DNA of 64,000 nucleotides, from contig JAGQYP010000016.1 of NCBI GenBank assembly GCA_020436025.1, positions 1 through 64,000 of the forward strand, written 5' to 3'. Both the position numbers and the translations under genes were made by a program. This document shows, piece by piece, positions 54,917 to 63,891 of the stretch. A model generated the notes under the pieces. That model was given only the letters and a program-made list of their open reading frames with translations. It had not been told where the DNA came from and did no database searches. Position 1 is the stretch's first letter; the number at the start of each line of letters is the position of its first letter. Origin of the DNA: Crocinitomicaceae bacterium (lineage in GTDB: Bacteria; Bacteroidota; Bacteroidia; Flavobacteriales_D; Crocinitomicaceae).

Positions 54917-56242
54917 CTATCTTTGAACAATAATCTTCTGCGTCTCCACAAAATCATTGGAATAAACTATTTTGAGAACAAAACTTCCAGATGAAATATT
55001 CGAAAAATCCAAACTGATTCCGCTTTGTAGTTGATTTGTTTGAACATGAATTTGCTTACCCGTTAAGTCATAGATCATAATCTTTCTAATTATAATGTCA
55101 GAGTTTTTCGTCATCACCTTCATTTCAGAACTTACGGGGTTAGGATAAAATTCGCACAAGGAAGTTTGCAGCGAGGGTTCTTCAAATCCTAACTGACAAT
55201 CATTGAATTTCTGAAATACATAATAACTAGGCTTCTCCAGGAAAGTCGTATCATCAATCAAACCACTGTTTACATGCGCAAGATTACTTGAACCTTCAAC
55301 TAATCTGAAAAAATAGCCTTCTTGAATGCCAATACTGTCGAGTTTTTTGATGTATTCATAAATTCTGTTTTCTTGAAAAGTATAGGTGTCGGGCTCGTAA
55401 TTTGTATTCGGACCGCCAAACTCCGAAACTAGAATTGGCTTGGTAATCGTATCTGAAAAACTATAATAATATTCATCCCATCTTTCTACTTCATCATACA
55501 AATGAAGGTCGATAATATCATAATTAGCCATGGAAAGCACAGAATCTATTCTTGCAAAAATGTCCTGATATTGTTGTAAACCGCAATCGGATTGAATTTG
55601 AGCCTGACTTACAAAATAGCCATCTTCATCATAGAAATAACTTACATCGCCATTACAAGCAGCCATAAGAGCTAAACTTCGGGATGTAAATCCTCCGAGA
55701 ACAACTTGTGTAGAAGGAGAATAATCCTGGACAGCTTGGTATAAAACATTATTGGAAGTAACAAATTGTGCAGCACTTCCTGCATACCAAAAATCGCCTT
55801 GCCACTCGTTTCCAAATTGAATTTTATCAATTTTCCCTGAATATCGATCCAATAAAGAATCTAAATACACTTTAAATTCATTGTTGTCATTGAAAACACA
55901 AGATTGTGGGTTTTGTATAGATGAACAAGCCCAAGCCGGACCGTTCGACTGTATCGTCAATAAAATCTCAATATTATTTGAATCGGCCCATGCAATTCGC
56001 TGATCTAAAGGTTGCCAGTTAAAGCTTCCTTGGATTGGTTCTCTGCTGGCCCATTCTTCGGCAAATCGAATTTTGGATACACCAAGTGCATTTAGGTGTC
56101 CTAAGGTAAATGTCCTTTGGGTTACATCCGACACTGGAGGGAAAGAAATACCCAGTTCTAAATTGTACAAACAAGTGTCGTTCTGACTTTTTCCAAAAAT
56201 GAAATGAAATAGAAATAGGCTCAAAATGAGATATCTATACAT
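54917..56242 (-). CDS. Glycoside hydrolase-like (clan GH-A) secreted protein with T9SS type A tail
   Basis: 441 residues with a signal peptide (SLFLFHFIFGKSQ), a TIM-barrel domain (about 30-340) and a T9SS type A domain (about 360-441, EFYPNPVSSEM and LQSGISLDFSN, ending KIIVQR). Candidate catalytic acids are Glu in QFGNEWQG (near residue 145, acid/base) and Glu in ILVSEFGGPN (near 272, nucleophile), the usual clan GH-A positions at strands 4 and 7; RFAEEWASREP and LTIQSNGPAW also fit. The substrate is unknown. It has no close polysaccharide-utilisation genes around it. Confidence 0.75.
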   Translation of the reverse strand: MYRYLILSLFLFHFIFGKSQNDTCLYNLELGISFPPVSDVTQRTFTLGHLNALGVSKIRFAEEWASREPIQGSFNWQPLDQRIAWADSNNIEILLTIQSNGPAWACSSIQNPQSCVFNDNNEFKVYLDSLLDRYSGKIDKIQFGNEWQGDFWYAGSAAQFVTSNNVLYQAVQDYSPSTQVVLGGFTSRSLALMAACNGDVSYFYDEDGYFVSQAQIQSDCGLQQYQDIFARIDSVLSMANYDIIDLHLYDEVERWDEYYYSFSDTITKPILVSEFGGPNTNYEPDTYTFQENRIYEYIKKLDSIGIQEGYFFRLVEGSSNLAHVNSGLIDDTTFLEKPSYYVFQKFNDCQLGFEEPSLQTSLCEFYPNPVSSEMKVMTKNSDIIIRKIMIYDLTGKQIHVQTNQLQSGISLDFSNISSGSFVLKIVYSNDFVETQKIIVQR

Positions 56243-56309
56243 AAAATAAATTTTACATCGAATTTACAGAATCTGCATAAGTTTCTCATTAATACCTTAT
56301 ATTAATTGA

Positions 56310-56317
56310 TAAATTTG
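56310..56317 (+). promoter_or_regulatory. -7 box TAAATTTG of the DUF3160 gene
   Basis: A full TAnnTTTG match 13 bases before the ATG. No TTG at -33. Confidence 0.45.
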
Positions 56318-56330
56318 ATGCATTAAACCA

Positions 56331-58772
56331 ATGAACATGACAAAAAATATCTTTTATCTATTCCTATTTATCTTTCTATTTTCCTGCTCAAGCGAAGAAA
56401 AGTCTTCGGATGATTCAGCAGATTCGAACAATAAAGAGCAATCTGGCCAGCAGGATTCCGTTACCTCTACGCTTGAAATTCCAGCATTGGATCGCTTGAT
56501 GCCCGTTTCCAAAATGTTTAATAAAGGGAAGGTGGACATTTCGAAAGTGAATGTGGACGAACTAACACTTGTGGAATGCAGAATTTATCGCAACCACATA
56601 TTGGCAACAAAAGGACATTTGTTCATGAAAGCAGAACTAAGAGCCTTCTTCGATGCTACAGATTACTACAATGAATTGATGTGGAAAATCTACGATGAAG
56701 ATCTAAAAGTGGATCAAAAAATGTCTAAAGAGGAGGAGGAATTTGTAGCCAAACTAACAGCTAGAGAAGAAGCTTTGCAAAAGAATAACTTCATTGATGG
56801 TCAAGTGAATTTGGGGAATTTGATCAACTTGTACCAATTTACAGACATCAAACCTCAGTTCCTCCAAGCCATTGCCAAAAATGGATTTGTTATTACCCCT
56901 GGAAAGAAAGAACAGCTTTTCCATGTATATGAAGAAAATGATTACAAGCAAATTCCCAACTTCATAACTTCTGATATCTATTTACAGTTGTACCACATGT
57001 ACTTTTCTTATGTTTTGAAGTCGATCGAACAAGAAAGCTTTATTCCGATGTTGCGCAGCATGTGTAAAAATCAGTATGAATATTTTATTGGTGAAATGGA
57101 AGGAGCTTCAGGAGATACCAGAAAGATATTTGCAAAGAATGCCGCTTTCTATAAAATTGGATCGGATTTGTTAATTGAAGAAGGATTTACAAGCGAAACT
57201 CATGAAGAAATAGCTGAAATGGTTCACACGGAAGTGCAGTTGATAAGACAATTTCAGTCAGGCGAATCTCCTTTCATGAATGGAAGACTTGTGGATTATT
57301 CCTTGTATCAACCCAGAGGACACTATACAAGAAAGGAAGATATGAAGAAGTATTTCATGGCGATGATGTGGATGCAAAATGCCTTCTATTGTGGAGCAAA
57401 AAAAGACGGTCAAATCAAAGATATTTTATACCATGCATTGGCTTTGAAAATGAATCCAGCAACCTTGGATTTGTATAAGAAAATGGACGGACCCTTAACC
57501 TTCATTTTTGGTCAGCAAGACAATTTAAGCATGCTCGATGTTTTGAAGGAAATGGAAAGTCAAGGTGTGAACAGTTTTGATGCAGTAGAAAAAGCAAATA
57601 TTGCCTCATGGTCGAGCAAATTGGAGAAAATGTATAACAAAAAGAATAAGATCAAATCTGGAAATGACGGAGAAGCAAATGCTTGTTACAAAGTCAATTT
57701 CATTCCTCAAAGGTATTTGGCTGATAACGACATTCTTCAAAACATGGTGGATTTAGTCAATAATCCTGCTCAAAGATGCATGCCTCAAGGATTGGATCTA
57801 TTTGCTGCTTTTGGAAATGAACGCGCTTCCAAAATCCAGTTGGAAGAAATGAAAGAAGGTGAGAAATGGGATAAATACGAAGATCGATTGAAAGAGCAAA
57901 CCAAGAAATTTGCAAGTAAAAATGATTGGGGTAAAACCGTGTACGACTCATGGATCAAGATGCTATTGGACATGGACAACCAAGACGACAAATATCCTTA
58001 CTTCATGAAAACGAGTCAATGGTCCAAAAAGAATTTATATTCAGGATTGGCCTCCTGGGCTGAGTTGAAACACGATGCCATTCTTTACGGAGAACAACCT
58101 ATGGCTGCTGAATGTGGTGGTGGCGGACCTCCAGAACCTTATACTTTAGGATATGTTGAACCCAATGTGAAATTCTGGCAAAACCTCCTGAATTTGAGCA
58201 ATAAAACCAAACAAATCCTGGAAGACAATGGTTTGTTTAATGAAGATGTAAAAGGAAAAACAAAACAAATCATTGAATCCATAGAATTTATGTTGGCCGT
58301 GAGTAAAAAGGAATTGGCGGGAACAAAATTGACTCAAAGCGAATACGAAACTATTGAAAAACTAGGGTCCTCGCTTGAGTGGATGACACTTTCCATTTTG
58401 GAACCAGGACTATTCCTAGATAGCTGGGATTTGGTGCAAGGGCCAGATAAGTCTGTTTCTGTTATTGCAGACATCTATACCAACAATGATCGCAAATGCC
58501 AGCAAATGGGAATTTTGCACGTGGGAACTGGTTTGGTGAATGAAATTTATGCCGTGGTGGAAATTGAAGGCTTGCTTTATTTAACAAAAGGAGCAACACT
58601 TTCTTACCATGAATTCCAAAGAGCCCTGAATGATCGATTAACTGACGAGAAATGGCAGGAAATGTTGAAAAAAGGAGAAAGACCAGGAATTCCAGCATGG
58701 ATCAAAGAAATCATGTATGAAGAAGGTGCTCCGAAAGGAGACGAGAAAGTTTTCTATTCTTCGGGATGCTAG
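56331..58772 (+). CDS. DUF3160 lipoprotein with YARHG-like domain
   Basis: 813 residues. A lipoprotein signal (FLFSCSSEE, Cys 19) leads into an acidic Ser-rich spacer, a YARHG-like domain near residues 75-115 (LTLVECRIYRNHILATKGHLF, with ATKG in place of ARHG) and a long DUF3160 region (about 185-800: FITSDIYLQLYHMYFSYVL, LVDYSLYQPRGHYTRKEDMK, FLDSWDLVQGPDKSVSVIAD and LHVGTGLVNEIYAVVEIEG). DUF3160 occurs on the surface of diverse bacteria with unknown function. It is followed by a GAGCAAGAG element and a CapA-like lipoprotein gene. Confidence 0.85.
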   Translation: MNMTKNIFYLFLFIFLFSCSSEEKSSDDSADSNNKEQSGQQDSVTSTLEIPALDRLMPVSKMFNKGKVDISKVNVDELTLVECRIYRNHILATKGHLFMKAELRAFFDATDYYNELMWKIYDEDLKVDQKMSKEEEEFVAKLTAREEALQKNNFIDGQVNLGNLINLYQFTDIKPQFLQAIAKNGFVITPGKKEQLFHVYEENDYKQIPNFITSDIYLQLYHMYFSYVLKSIEQESFIPMLRSMCKNQYEYFIGEMEGASGDTRKIFAKNAAFYKIGSDLLIEEGFTSETHEEIAEMVHTEVQLIRQFQSGESPFMNGRLVDYSLYQPRGHYTRKEDMKKYFMAMMWMQNAFYCGAKKDGQIKDILYHALALKMNPATLDLYKKMDGPLTFIFGQQDNLSMLDVLKEMESQGVNSFDAVEKANIASWSSKLEKMYNKKNKIKSGNDGEANACYKVNFIPQRYLADNDILQNMVDLVNNPAQRCMPQGLDLFAAFGNERASKIQLEEMKEGEKWDKYEDRLKEQTKKFASKNDWGKTVYDSWIKMLLDMDNQDDKYPYFMKTSQWSKKNLYSGLASWAELKHDAILYGEQPMAAECGGGGPPEPYTLGYVEPNVKFWQNLLNLSNKTKQILEDNGLFNEDVKGKTKQIIESIEFMLAVSKKELAGTKLTQSEYETIEKLGSSLEWMTLSILEPGLFLDSWDLVQGPDKSVSVIADIYTNNDRKCQQMGILHVGTGLVNEIYAVVEIEGLLYLTKGATLSYHEFQRALNDRLTDEKWQEMLKKGERPGIPAWIKEIMYEEGAPKGDEKVFYSSGC

Positions 58773-58773
58773 A

Positions 58774-58795
58774 GAGCAAGAGGAGTGAGCAAGAG
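58774..58795 (+). repeat. GAGCAAGAG-N4-GAGCAAGAG element, plus orientation
   Basis: Two GAGCAAGAG words separated by GAGT, one base after the DUF3160 stop codon. Word and spacing are identical to the copy at 34446-34467 in the other orientation. Confidence 0.75.
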
Positions 58796-58797
58796 GA

Positions 58798-59829
58798 ATG
58801 TGCAACAGCAAGGGAAATGTGATAAAGTTGAAGGGGCTGGGAAGATTCGGAGTACGAGCTTCCTGTTTTTTGCTTTTTGTATTCTTGATGAATTCTTGTC
58901 AGCAAGAACAACATAGAGACGATTCTGTTTCCGAAAAATCTAATGAATCAGAAAGTCAGGAAATAAAGTCATCTAACAAACTTACTATCCTTTTTGCTGG
59001 TGATCTACTTTTGGATCGGGGTGTACGAAAACAGGTTGAGAGAAAAGGTTTTGACCATTTGTTTTCTGGAGTAGATTCCTTGATTCAACAGCACAGTTAT
59101 TTCATTGTTAACCTGGAGACACCTCTTACAGAAATCAAAAGTCCTTTAAACAAAAAGTACATTTTTCGTTCGGATCCAGAGCATGCAAAAGGTTTGAAAA
59201 GTCATGGGGTAACCCACGCAATTTTAAGTAACAATCATAGCATGGATCAGAGTAAAGATGGACTGGAGGATACCAAAAATCATCTGACACGGGCCGGGAT
59301 TCAAAGTATTGGATATGGTGAAAATGTGAGAAGTTTTTGTTCCCCTACTCTCATCCAAAATGAAAAGGACACGGTAGCTTTATTTGGAAGCGTTCAAATT
59401 CCAGTTGAAAACTGGTTTCAGGTGGATGATCAGCCTGGTATTTGCCAAATGCAAGGTGAAGAGCTGGAAAATTATATTCAAAACTACCACCAACTGCATC
59501 CCAATTATTTGATCATTGTGAATCTTCATTGGGGATTAGAGTATTTAAGTGCTCCTAACTTCACTCAAATTCAACACGCTAAAAATCTGATAGATGCAGG
59601 AGCCGAACTCATTGTGGGACACCATCCTCATGTTATCCAAAGTACGCAAGAATACAATGGGAAAATGATCTATTACAGCATAGGGAATTTCATTTTTGAT
59701 TCTACTCATCCGAACTCGAAAAAAGCCTTTTTGATCTCTGTAGAAATTGATGAAACAGGAAAACTAATATCCAAACCTATCAAAATTCAAATAGAAAACT
59801 GCAGACCTGAGTTGGTGCATCCAAACTAA
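58798..59829 (+). CDS. CapA-family (poly-gamma-glutamate synthesis-like) lipoprotein
   Basis: 343 residues. A basic N-terminus and lipobox (FLLFVFLMNSC) precede the CapA metallophosphatase-like fold: ILFAGDLLLDRGV, VNLETPLTEI, ILSNNHSMDQSKDGL, and VNLHWGLEYLSAP plus VGHHPHVIQ near the C-terminus. Metal-ligand positions (Asp, Asn, His) are kept. Family members serve in capsule synthesis or as surface phosphodiesterases; the substrate here is unknown. It may be cotranscribed with the DUF3160 gene. Confidence 0.85.
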   Translation: MCNSKGNVIKLKGLGRFGVRASCFLLFVFLMNSCQQEQHRDDSVSEKSNESESQEIKSSNKLTILFAGDLLLDRGVRKQVERKGFDHLFSGVDSLIQQHSYFIVNLETPLTEIKSPLNKKYIFRSDPEHAKGLKSHGVTHAILSNNHSMDQSKDGLEDTKNHLTRAGIQSIGYGENVRSFCSPTLIQNEKDTVALFGSVQIPVENWFQVDDQPGICQMQGEELENYIQNYHQLHPNYLIIVNLHWGLEYLSAPNFTQIQHAKNLIDAGAELIVGHHPHVIQSTQEYNGKMIYYSIGNFIFDSTHPNSKKAFLISVEIDETGKLISKPIKIQIENCRPELVHPN

Positions 59830-59860
59830 AAGTATACTTCAAAATCTGAATTCCCGATTT

Positions 59861-59898
59861 ACAATTGTTCATTGTTAATTCTTAATTATTAATTTTAA
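59861..59898. repeat. AT-rich word-repeat tract TTGTTCATTGTTAATT
   Basis: An imperfect run of ATTGTTCATTGTTAATT and TTCTTAATTATTAATT units between the CapA-like and LETM1-like genes. It has the same repeated-word character as the other tracts. Confidence 0.5.
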
Positions 59899-59901
59899 CC
59901 T

Positions 59902-61155
59902 ATGTCATTCACCCCGGAAGGAAAAGGTTGGATACCAAAATATCACGAAATGGTTGCAAAGGGAGAAATTCCTTTGGATGTTGATCAATATGAGTTTGAT
60001 CCAGAGAAAAATCTGTACCTGAATGTGCACGACACGGGATTGATCTATGGTTATCCTACCAACTTCATTTTCTATCCGGATGAAATGGGGAAATGGTCGA
60101 CTTCTAATTCCTACAAGCTTTTACTCTACGAAGGATTTATCCTTTCCAATATTTTAAATGGCTCGTCTTCAGAACTTGACCCGAAGGAACTCATTGATTT
60201 TTATGAAACGCTCAACCACAAAAAAGCAAAGAAATTTGGACTCTTCAAAGGAGCTAGTGGAGATGATCATGACATCGTTGATTCCCTTCTTAGTAAGCGA
60301 CTAAACATTAAAATCCATGGAGAGAGTTTTTGGTTGAATTATTTATCCAATAGCTTTATTTATACGGATCTGATTCTTTATCACAAATTAAAAATGGGAT
60401 ACAAATTCCCAAATTTGGAACAAAGAATTCAAGATATTCAAAAGGCTGCTTTGCATATTATTATTGCGGCTACAACCTCGAATGGGATCATTGGCGAAAA
60501 GGAAAAAGCGGTTTTCGACATGTTTTTGGCTTCTTCGAGTTTGCCTGATTATGATAAAAATGAAATCGAGCATTTGCTAAAAGCTGGACTTACTTTCTAC
60601 GATCTAGTTCTTCCCGAAGAATTGACCTGGATTGTCAGACGGTGGTTTTTGGAAATTGCTTTGATTGTTATTTTAGCAGACAACGTAATCGATCCAAAAG
60701 AACAAGATTTTTTAGAGAAACTGGCCAACAAACTAGAGTTTAGTAAATATGAGTTGGATGATGCACAAAACTCGATTCAGTCTTTTATTCTGAACAATTT
60801 TGAAAAACTCCCCTATTTAACCGACAAATCTGAATTTCAACAAATCTATGGAAGTATCACTAAAAAGGTAGTCAAAGCGGTTACCAACAACAAGGAGAAA
60901 ATCTTACAAGAACTTTCTGAAAGCAAAGAATTGGTGGCTTTGATCAAAAAATCCACGACCAAAGAATTGTCAAGAGACGAGAAAAAGAAAGTAAGAAAAC
61001 AGTTGGGAGATCTAGCTAAATCGATCCCAGCCCTAACGGTTTTCATGCTACCCGGGGGAGCCATTTTATTGCCAATTGTACTGAAATTACTGCCAAATTT
61101 ATTACCAAGCGCTTTTCAATCCAACAAACTCGAAGAAGAAGGGGAAAATGAGTAA
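59902..61155 (+). CDS. TerB/LETM1-like protein
   Basis: 417 residues, no signal peptide. A divergent N-terminal part (about 1-180) is followed by a TerB-like helical domain (about 180-310: AAATTSNGIIGEKEKAVFDMF and ALIVILADNVIDPKEQDFLE, the acidic-loop repeats of the TerB fold) and a C-terminal LETM1-like segment with the LSRDEKKKVRKQLGDL and SIPALTVFMLPGGAILL motifs and a membrane-spanning stretch. Proteins of this kind in Flavobacteriia are annotated as LETM1-related. Function unknown. Confidence 0.75.
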   Translation: MSFTPEGKGWIPKYHEMVAKGEIPLDVDQYEFDPEKNLYLNVHDTGLIYGYPTNFIFYPDEMGKWSTSNSYKLLLYEGFILSNILNGSSSELDPKELIDFYETLNHKKAKKFGLFKGASGDDHDIVDSLLSKRLNIKIHGESFWLNYLSNSFIYTDLILYHKLKMGYKFPNLEQRIQDIQKAALHIIIAATTSNGIIGEKEKAVFDMFLASSSLPDYDKNEIEHLLKAGLTFYDLVLPEELTWIVRRWFLEIALIVILADNVIDPKEQDFLEKLANKLEFSKYELDDAQNSIQSFILNNFEKLPYLTDKSEFQQIYGSITKKVVKAVTNNKEKILQELSESKELVALIKKSTTKELSRDEKKKVRKQLGDLAKSIPALTVFMLPGGAILLPIVLKLLPNLLPSAFQSNKLEEEGENE

Positions 61156-61156
61156 A

Positions 61157-61181
61157 TTGTTGATTTGAAGATTTGAAGATG
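61157..61181. repeat. Word-repeat tract ATTTGAAG x2
   Basis: TTGTTG then two perfect ATTTGAAG units, directly after the LETM1-like gene stop at 61155. Confidence 0.65.
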
Positions 61182-61264
61182 CAATGCCTGAAGTTTACGG
61201 AAAGGGTCTGTTTTATTGAATTCGTTCTTCATAAATCATACTTCGAATTTAGAATGTTGTTTTT

Positions 61265-61305
61265 TTTACCGCAAAGGGCGCAAAGAAGGCACAGAGGTCG
61301 CTGAG
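61265..61305 (+). repeat. CACAGAG-family repeat, copy D (left arm only)
   Basis: ACCGCAAAGG, GCGCAAAGAAGG, GCACAGAGG and CGCTGAG units after a T-run. It follows copy A's left arm almost base for base (33051-33090), and lacks the right arm. It lies in the convergent spacer after the LETM1-like gene. Confidence 0.7.
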
Positions 61306-61364
61306 TTCATTTAAAATTCAAATTTCGAAAAATCCAACTGCAAACTGTGGAAGGGTCCAGAAAT

Positions 61365-62090
61365 TTAAATATCACTATCTCCCAGCAAGTGATTCAATTC
61401 TTCTAGTTCTTCTTTCGTGAAATCTCTGTATTCTCCGACTGGTAAATCTCCCAAAGCAATATTCATGATTCGAATTCGCTTCAGCTTGGTTACTCTGTAA
61501 TCCAGGTATTCGCACATTCTCCGTATTTGACGGTTGAGTCCTTGAGTCAGGATGATTCTGAATTCATTTCTGCCTGTCTGCTCCACGAAACACTTCTTGG
61601 TCATGGTACCTAAAATTGGAATTCCACTGCTCATGGCTTCCACAAATTCTCGATTAATTGGTTTGTTTACACGAACAATGTATTCTTTTTCATGGTTGTT
61701 TCTTTCCCTTAGAATCTTATTTACGATATCTCCATCATTGGTTAAAAAAATCAAACCTTCGGATGGTTTGTCTAATCGTCCAATAGGGAAAATTCTTGTA
61801 GGATAATTGATGAAATCTACAATATTGTCCGGCTCCACTCGTGTGTCCGTGGTACATACAATTCCAACAGGCTTGTGAAAGGCTATGTAAACTGGCTTTT
61901 GGTCAGATCCATCCACATTTTTTCCGTCCACACAAACCTCATCCCCATCTTGAACTTTTGTTCCCAATTCGGGAATTTTTCCGTTGATGGTGACCCGATT
62001 TTGCTCAATCAATTTGTCTGCTGCTCTGCGCGAACAATAGCCTATCTCGCTTAAATATTTATTGATTCGTACCCCTGGGTTTTCTGACAT
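61365..62090 (-). CDS. rluF: 23S rRNA pseudouridine synthase (RluF/RluB type)
   Basis: 241 residues from the ATG at 62090 (MSENPGVRINKYLSEIG); a TTG five codons upstream is possible. An S4 RNA-binding domain (RINKYLSEIGYCSRRAADKLIE) precedes the synthase domain with catalytic Asp in GRLDKPSEGLIFLTNDGDI and the closing QGLNRQIRRMCEYLDYRV. It modifies a uridine in 23S rRNA. The GLIFLTNDGD segment favours RluF over RluB. It is 18 bases downstream of the photolyase gene. Confidence 0.88.
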   Translation of the reverse strand: MSENPGVRINKYLSEIGYCSRRAADKLIEQNRVTINGKIPELGTKVQDGDEVCVDGKNVDGSDQKPVYIAFHKPVGIVCTTDTRVEPDNIVDFINYPTRIFPIGRLDKPSEGLIFLTNDGDIVNKILRERNNHEKEYIVRVNKPINREFVEAMSSGIPILGTMTKKCFVEQTGRNEFRIILTQGLNRQIRRMCEYLDYRVTKLKRIRIMNIALGDLPVGEYRDFTKEELEELNHLLGDSDI

Positions 62091-62107
62091 GGGGCAAAAA
62101 TACAAGA

Positions 62108-63409
62108 TTATTGTTGATTCTCGTATTCCTCGATCCCTACTTTATAGACTTTCAGTGCTCTTTCTCGGGCAAATTTATGTTCGACCATGGGTTCCGGGTA
62201 GCCAAAACCTTCCAATTCTGGAATCCATCTTCGGATATATTCGCCTTTGGGGTCAAATTTCTTTTGTTGTTCGGTAGGATTGAAAACTCGAAAATAAGGT
62301 GCAGCATCACAACCTGTCCCTGCGGCCCACTGCCAGTTCCCAACATTGGCTGACAAATCATAATCCAGTAATTTTTGAGCAAAATAGGCTTCTCCCCAAC
62401 GCCAATCAATCAGCAAATGTTTGCATAAAAAACTAGCCGTGACCATCCGCACCCGATTGTGCATGTAGCCAGTTTGATTCAATTGTCGCATCCCAGCATC
62501 GACCATGGGATAACCTGTGATTCCTCTTTTCCACTTTTCAAATTCTTCTTCCTTATTCCTCCACTCAATTTCGTTGTATTTGGCTCTGAAATTCTCGTGA
62601 ACCGATTTAGGAAAATGATAAAGGATCTGCATGAAAAATTCTCTCCAGATTAACTCACTAAGAAATACGGAATTTTGGCTTTTCACCTCCGCTACCAGCT
62701 GTCGAATCCCAATGGTACCAAAACGTAAATGCGGACTCAAATAACTGGTTCCGTCCACTGCAGGAAGGTCGCGAATTTGGTCGTATTTTTTCACTTGAGA
62801 CAGATCAAAATCACGCACTTCAATCAAGGATCTTTTAAAGCCAATTGCATGCAAGTCGGGAAACTCAAATTGTTGTTGGGTAAAATGAGAAAAGGAAATA
62901 GCCCCCACCGGCTGAATTGACTCCATTTGAAATCGACTCAACCATTTATTTTTGAAAGGAGTAAAAACAGTGTAAGGCGTTCCATCATCCTTTAAAATTT
63001 CATCCATTTCGAAAATCACTTGATCTTTAAAGCTTCGAAATTGAATTCCATTGTGATTGCAAATTTCTTCAATCTTCTGATCTCTTTCTAATGCGTAAGG
63101 TTCGTAATCTCTGTTGGTGTAAAGAGCTTCAGCTGAGAATTCTGTGATCAGTTGTTCCCAAACTTTCTCTGGTTCTCCAATTCGGATCAAAAGTGAGGAT
63201 CCCATTTTTCGCAATTCCTGGTCTAGGAAAGTCAATCGATCATAAATAAAACTTACACGGGCATCGTTTTCTGGGAGTTCCGACAAAATATTTGAATCAA
63301 AAATGAAAACGGGAATTACATTTTGAGAAGTCTCCAGAGCATTGTACAAGCCCACATTATCTTCCAAACGCAGATCTCTTCTAAACCAAAAAAATGTTGC
63401 TTTTTCCAC
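62108..63409 (-). CDS. phrB: Cryptochrome/DNA photolyase family protein
   Basis: 433 residues. The N-terminal antenna domain opens FFWFRRDLRLEDNVGLYNAL; the FAD domain shows SELIWREFFMQILYHFP, MHNRVRMVTASFLCKHLLIDW, WQWAAGTGCDAAPYFRVFNP and RRWIPEL. It repairs UV-induced pyrimidine dimers with blue light, or acts as a photoreceptor; Trp residues of the electron-transfer chain are present. Class I CPD photolyase is the best guess. It is divergent from the TonB C-terminal gene with overlapping upstream regions. Confidence 0.88.
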   Translation of the reverse strand: MEKATFFWFRRDLRLEDNVGLYNALETSQNVIPVFIFDSNILSELPENDARVSFIYDRLTFLDQELRKMGSSLLIRIGEPEKVWEQLITEFSAEALYTNRDYEPYALERDQKIEEICNHNGIQFRSFKDQVIFEMDEILKDDGTPYTVFTPFKNKWLSRFQMESIQPVGAISFSHFTQQQFEFPDLHAIGFKRSLIEVRDFDLSQVKKYDQIRDLPAVDGTSYLSPHLRFGTIGIRQLVAEVKSQNSVFLSELIWREFFMQILYHFPKSVHENFRAKYNEIEWRNKEEEFEKWKRGITGYPMVDAGMRQLNQTGYMHNRVRMVTASFLCKHLLIDWRWGEAYFAQKLLDYDLSANVGNWQWAAGTGCDAAPYFRVFNPTEQQKKFDPKGEYIRRWIPELEGFGYPEPMVEHKFARERALKVYKVGIEEYENQQ

Positions 63410-63492
63410 AGGTGCTTTTCATTCAAACAATTGTGAGCAGAATAAGTTCGTATCTTTTGGAACAAATGTTGATGATCTTCATTAAAAGCAGA

Positions 63493-63891
63493 ATGCGCAT
63501 AATTTTAGTTATCATACTCATCCTAACTGCACAACTTGGGTATACTCAAGAACCAGATACACTGAAATCCGAAATTCTGGATAATTCGGAAGCAGATCGT
63601 TTGGCTGAATTTCCTGGTGGAGAAATGGCTCTGCAAAAGTATATCATCAACAGAGTAGAATATCCAAAAGAAGCAAGAGACAATATGATTCAAGGAACAG
63701 TTTATGTAGAATTCATTGTAGAAAAAAAAGGTGAAGTGAGTCATTTAAGAATTGTACGAGGAGTCCACCCCATTCTGGATGAATCAGCTCTAAAAGCTTT
63801 TCGAAACTTACCCCGATTCAAACCTGCATTGCAAAAAGGGGAATTGATCCGAGTTAGGTTTACTTTTCCGGTAAAATTTAAGTTGACTTAA
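63493..63891 (+). CDS. Secreted TonB C-terminal domain protein
   Basis: 132 residues from the ATG at 63493, which gives a signal peptide (VIILILTAQLGYTQ); ATGs at 63466 and 63472 would add a charged extension and are less likely. The rest is one TonB C-terminal domain: FPGGEMALQKYIINRV, YPKEARDNMIQGTVYVEF, ALKAFRNLPRFKPAL, ending VRFTFPVKFKL. There is no proline-rich linker. If the signal peptide is cleaved it would be free in the periplasm. It converges with zero gap on the partial gene at 63892. Confidence 0.75.
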   Translation: MRIILVIILILTAQLGYTQEPDTLKSEILDNSEADRLAEFPGGEMALQKYIINRVEYPKEARDNMIQGTVYVEFIVEKKGEVSHLRIVRGVHPILDESALKAFRNLPRFKPALQKGELIRVRFTFPVKFKLT

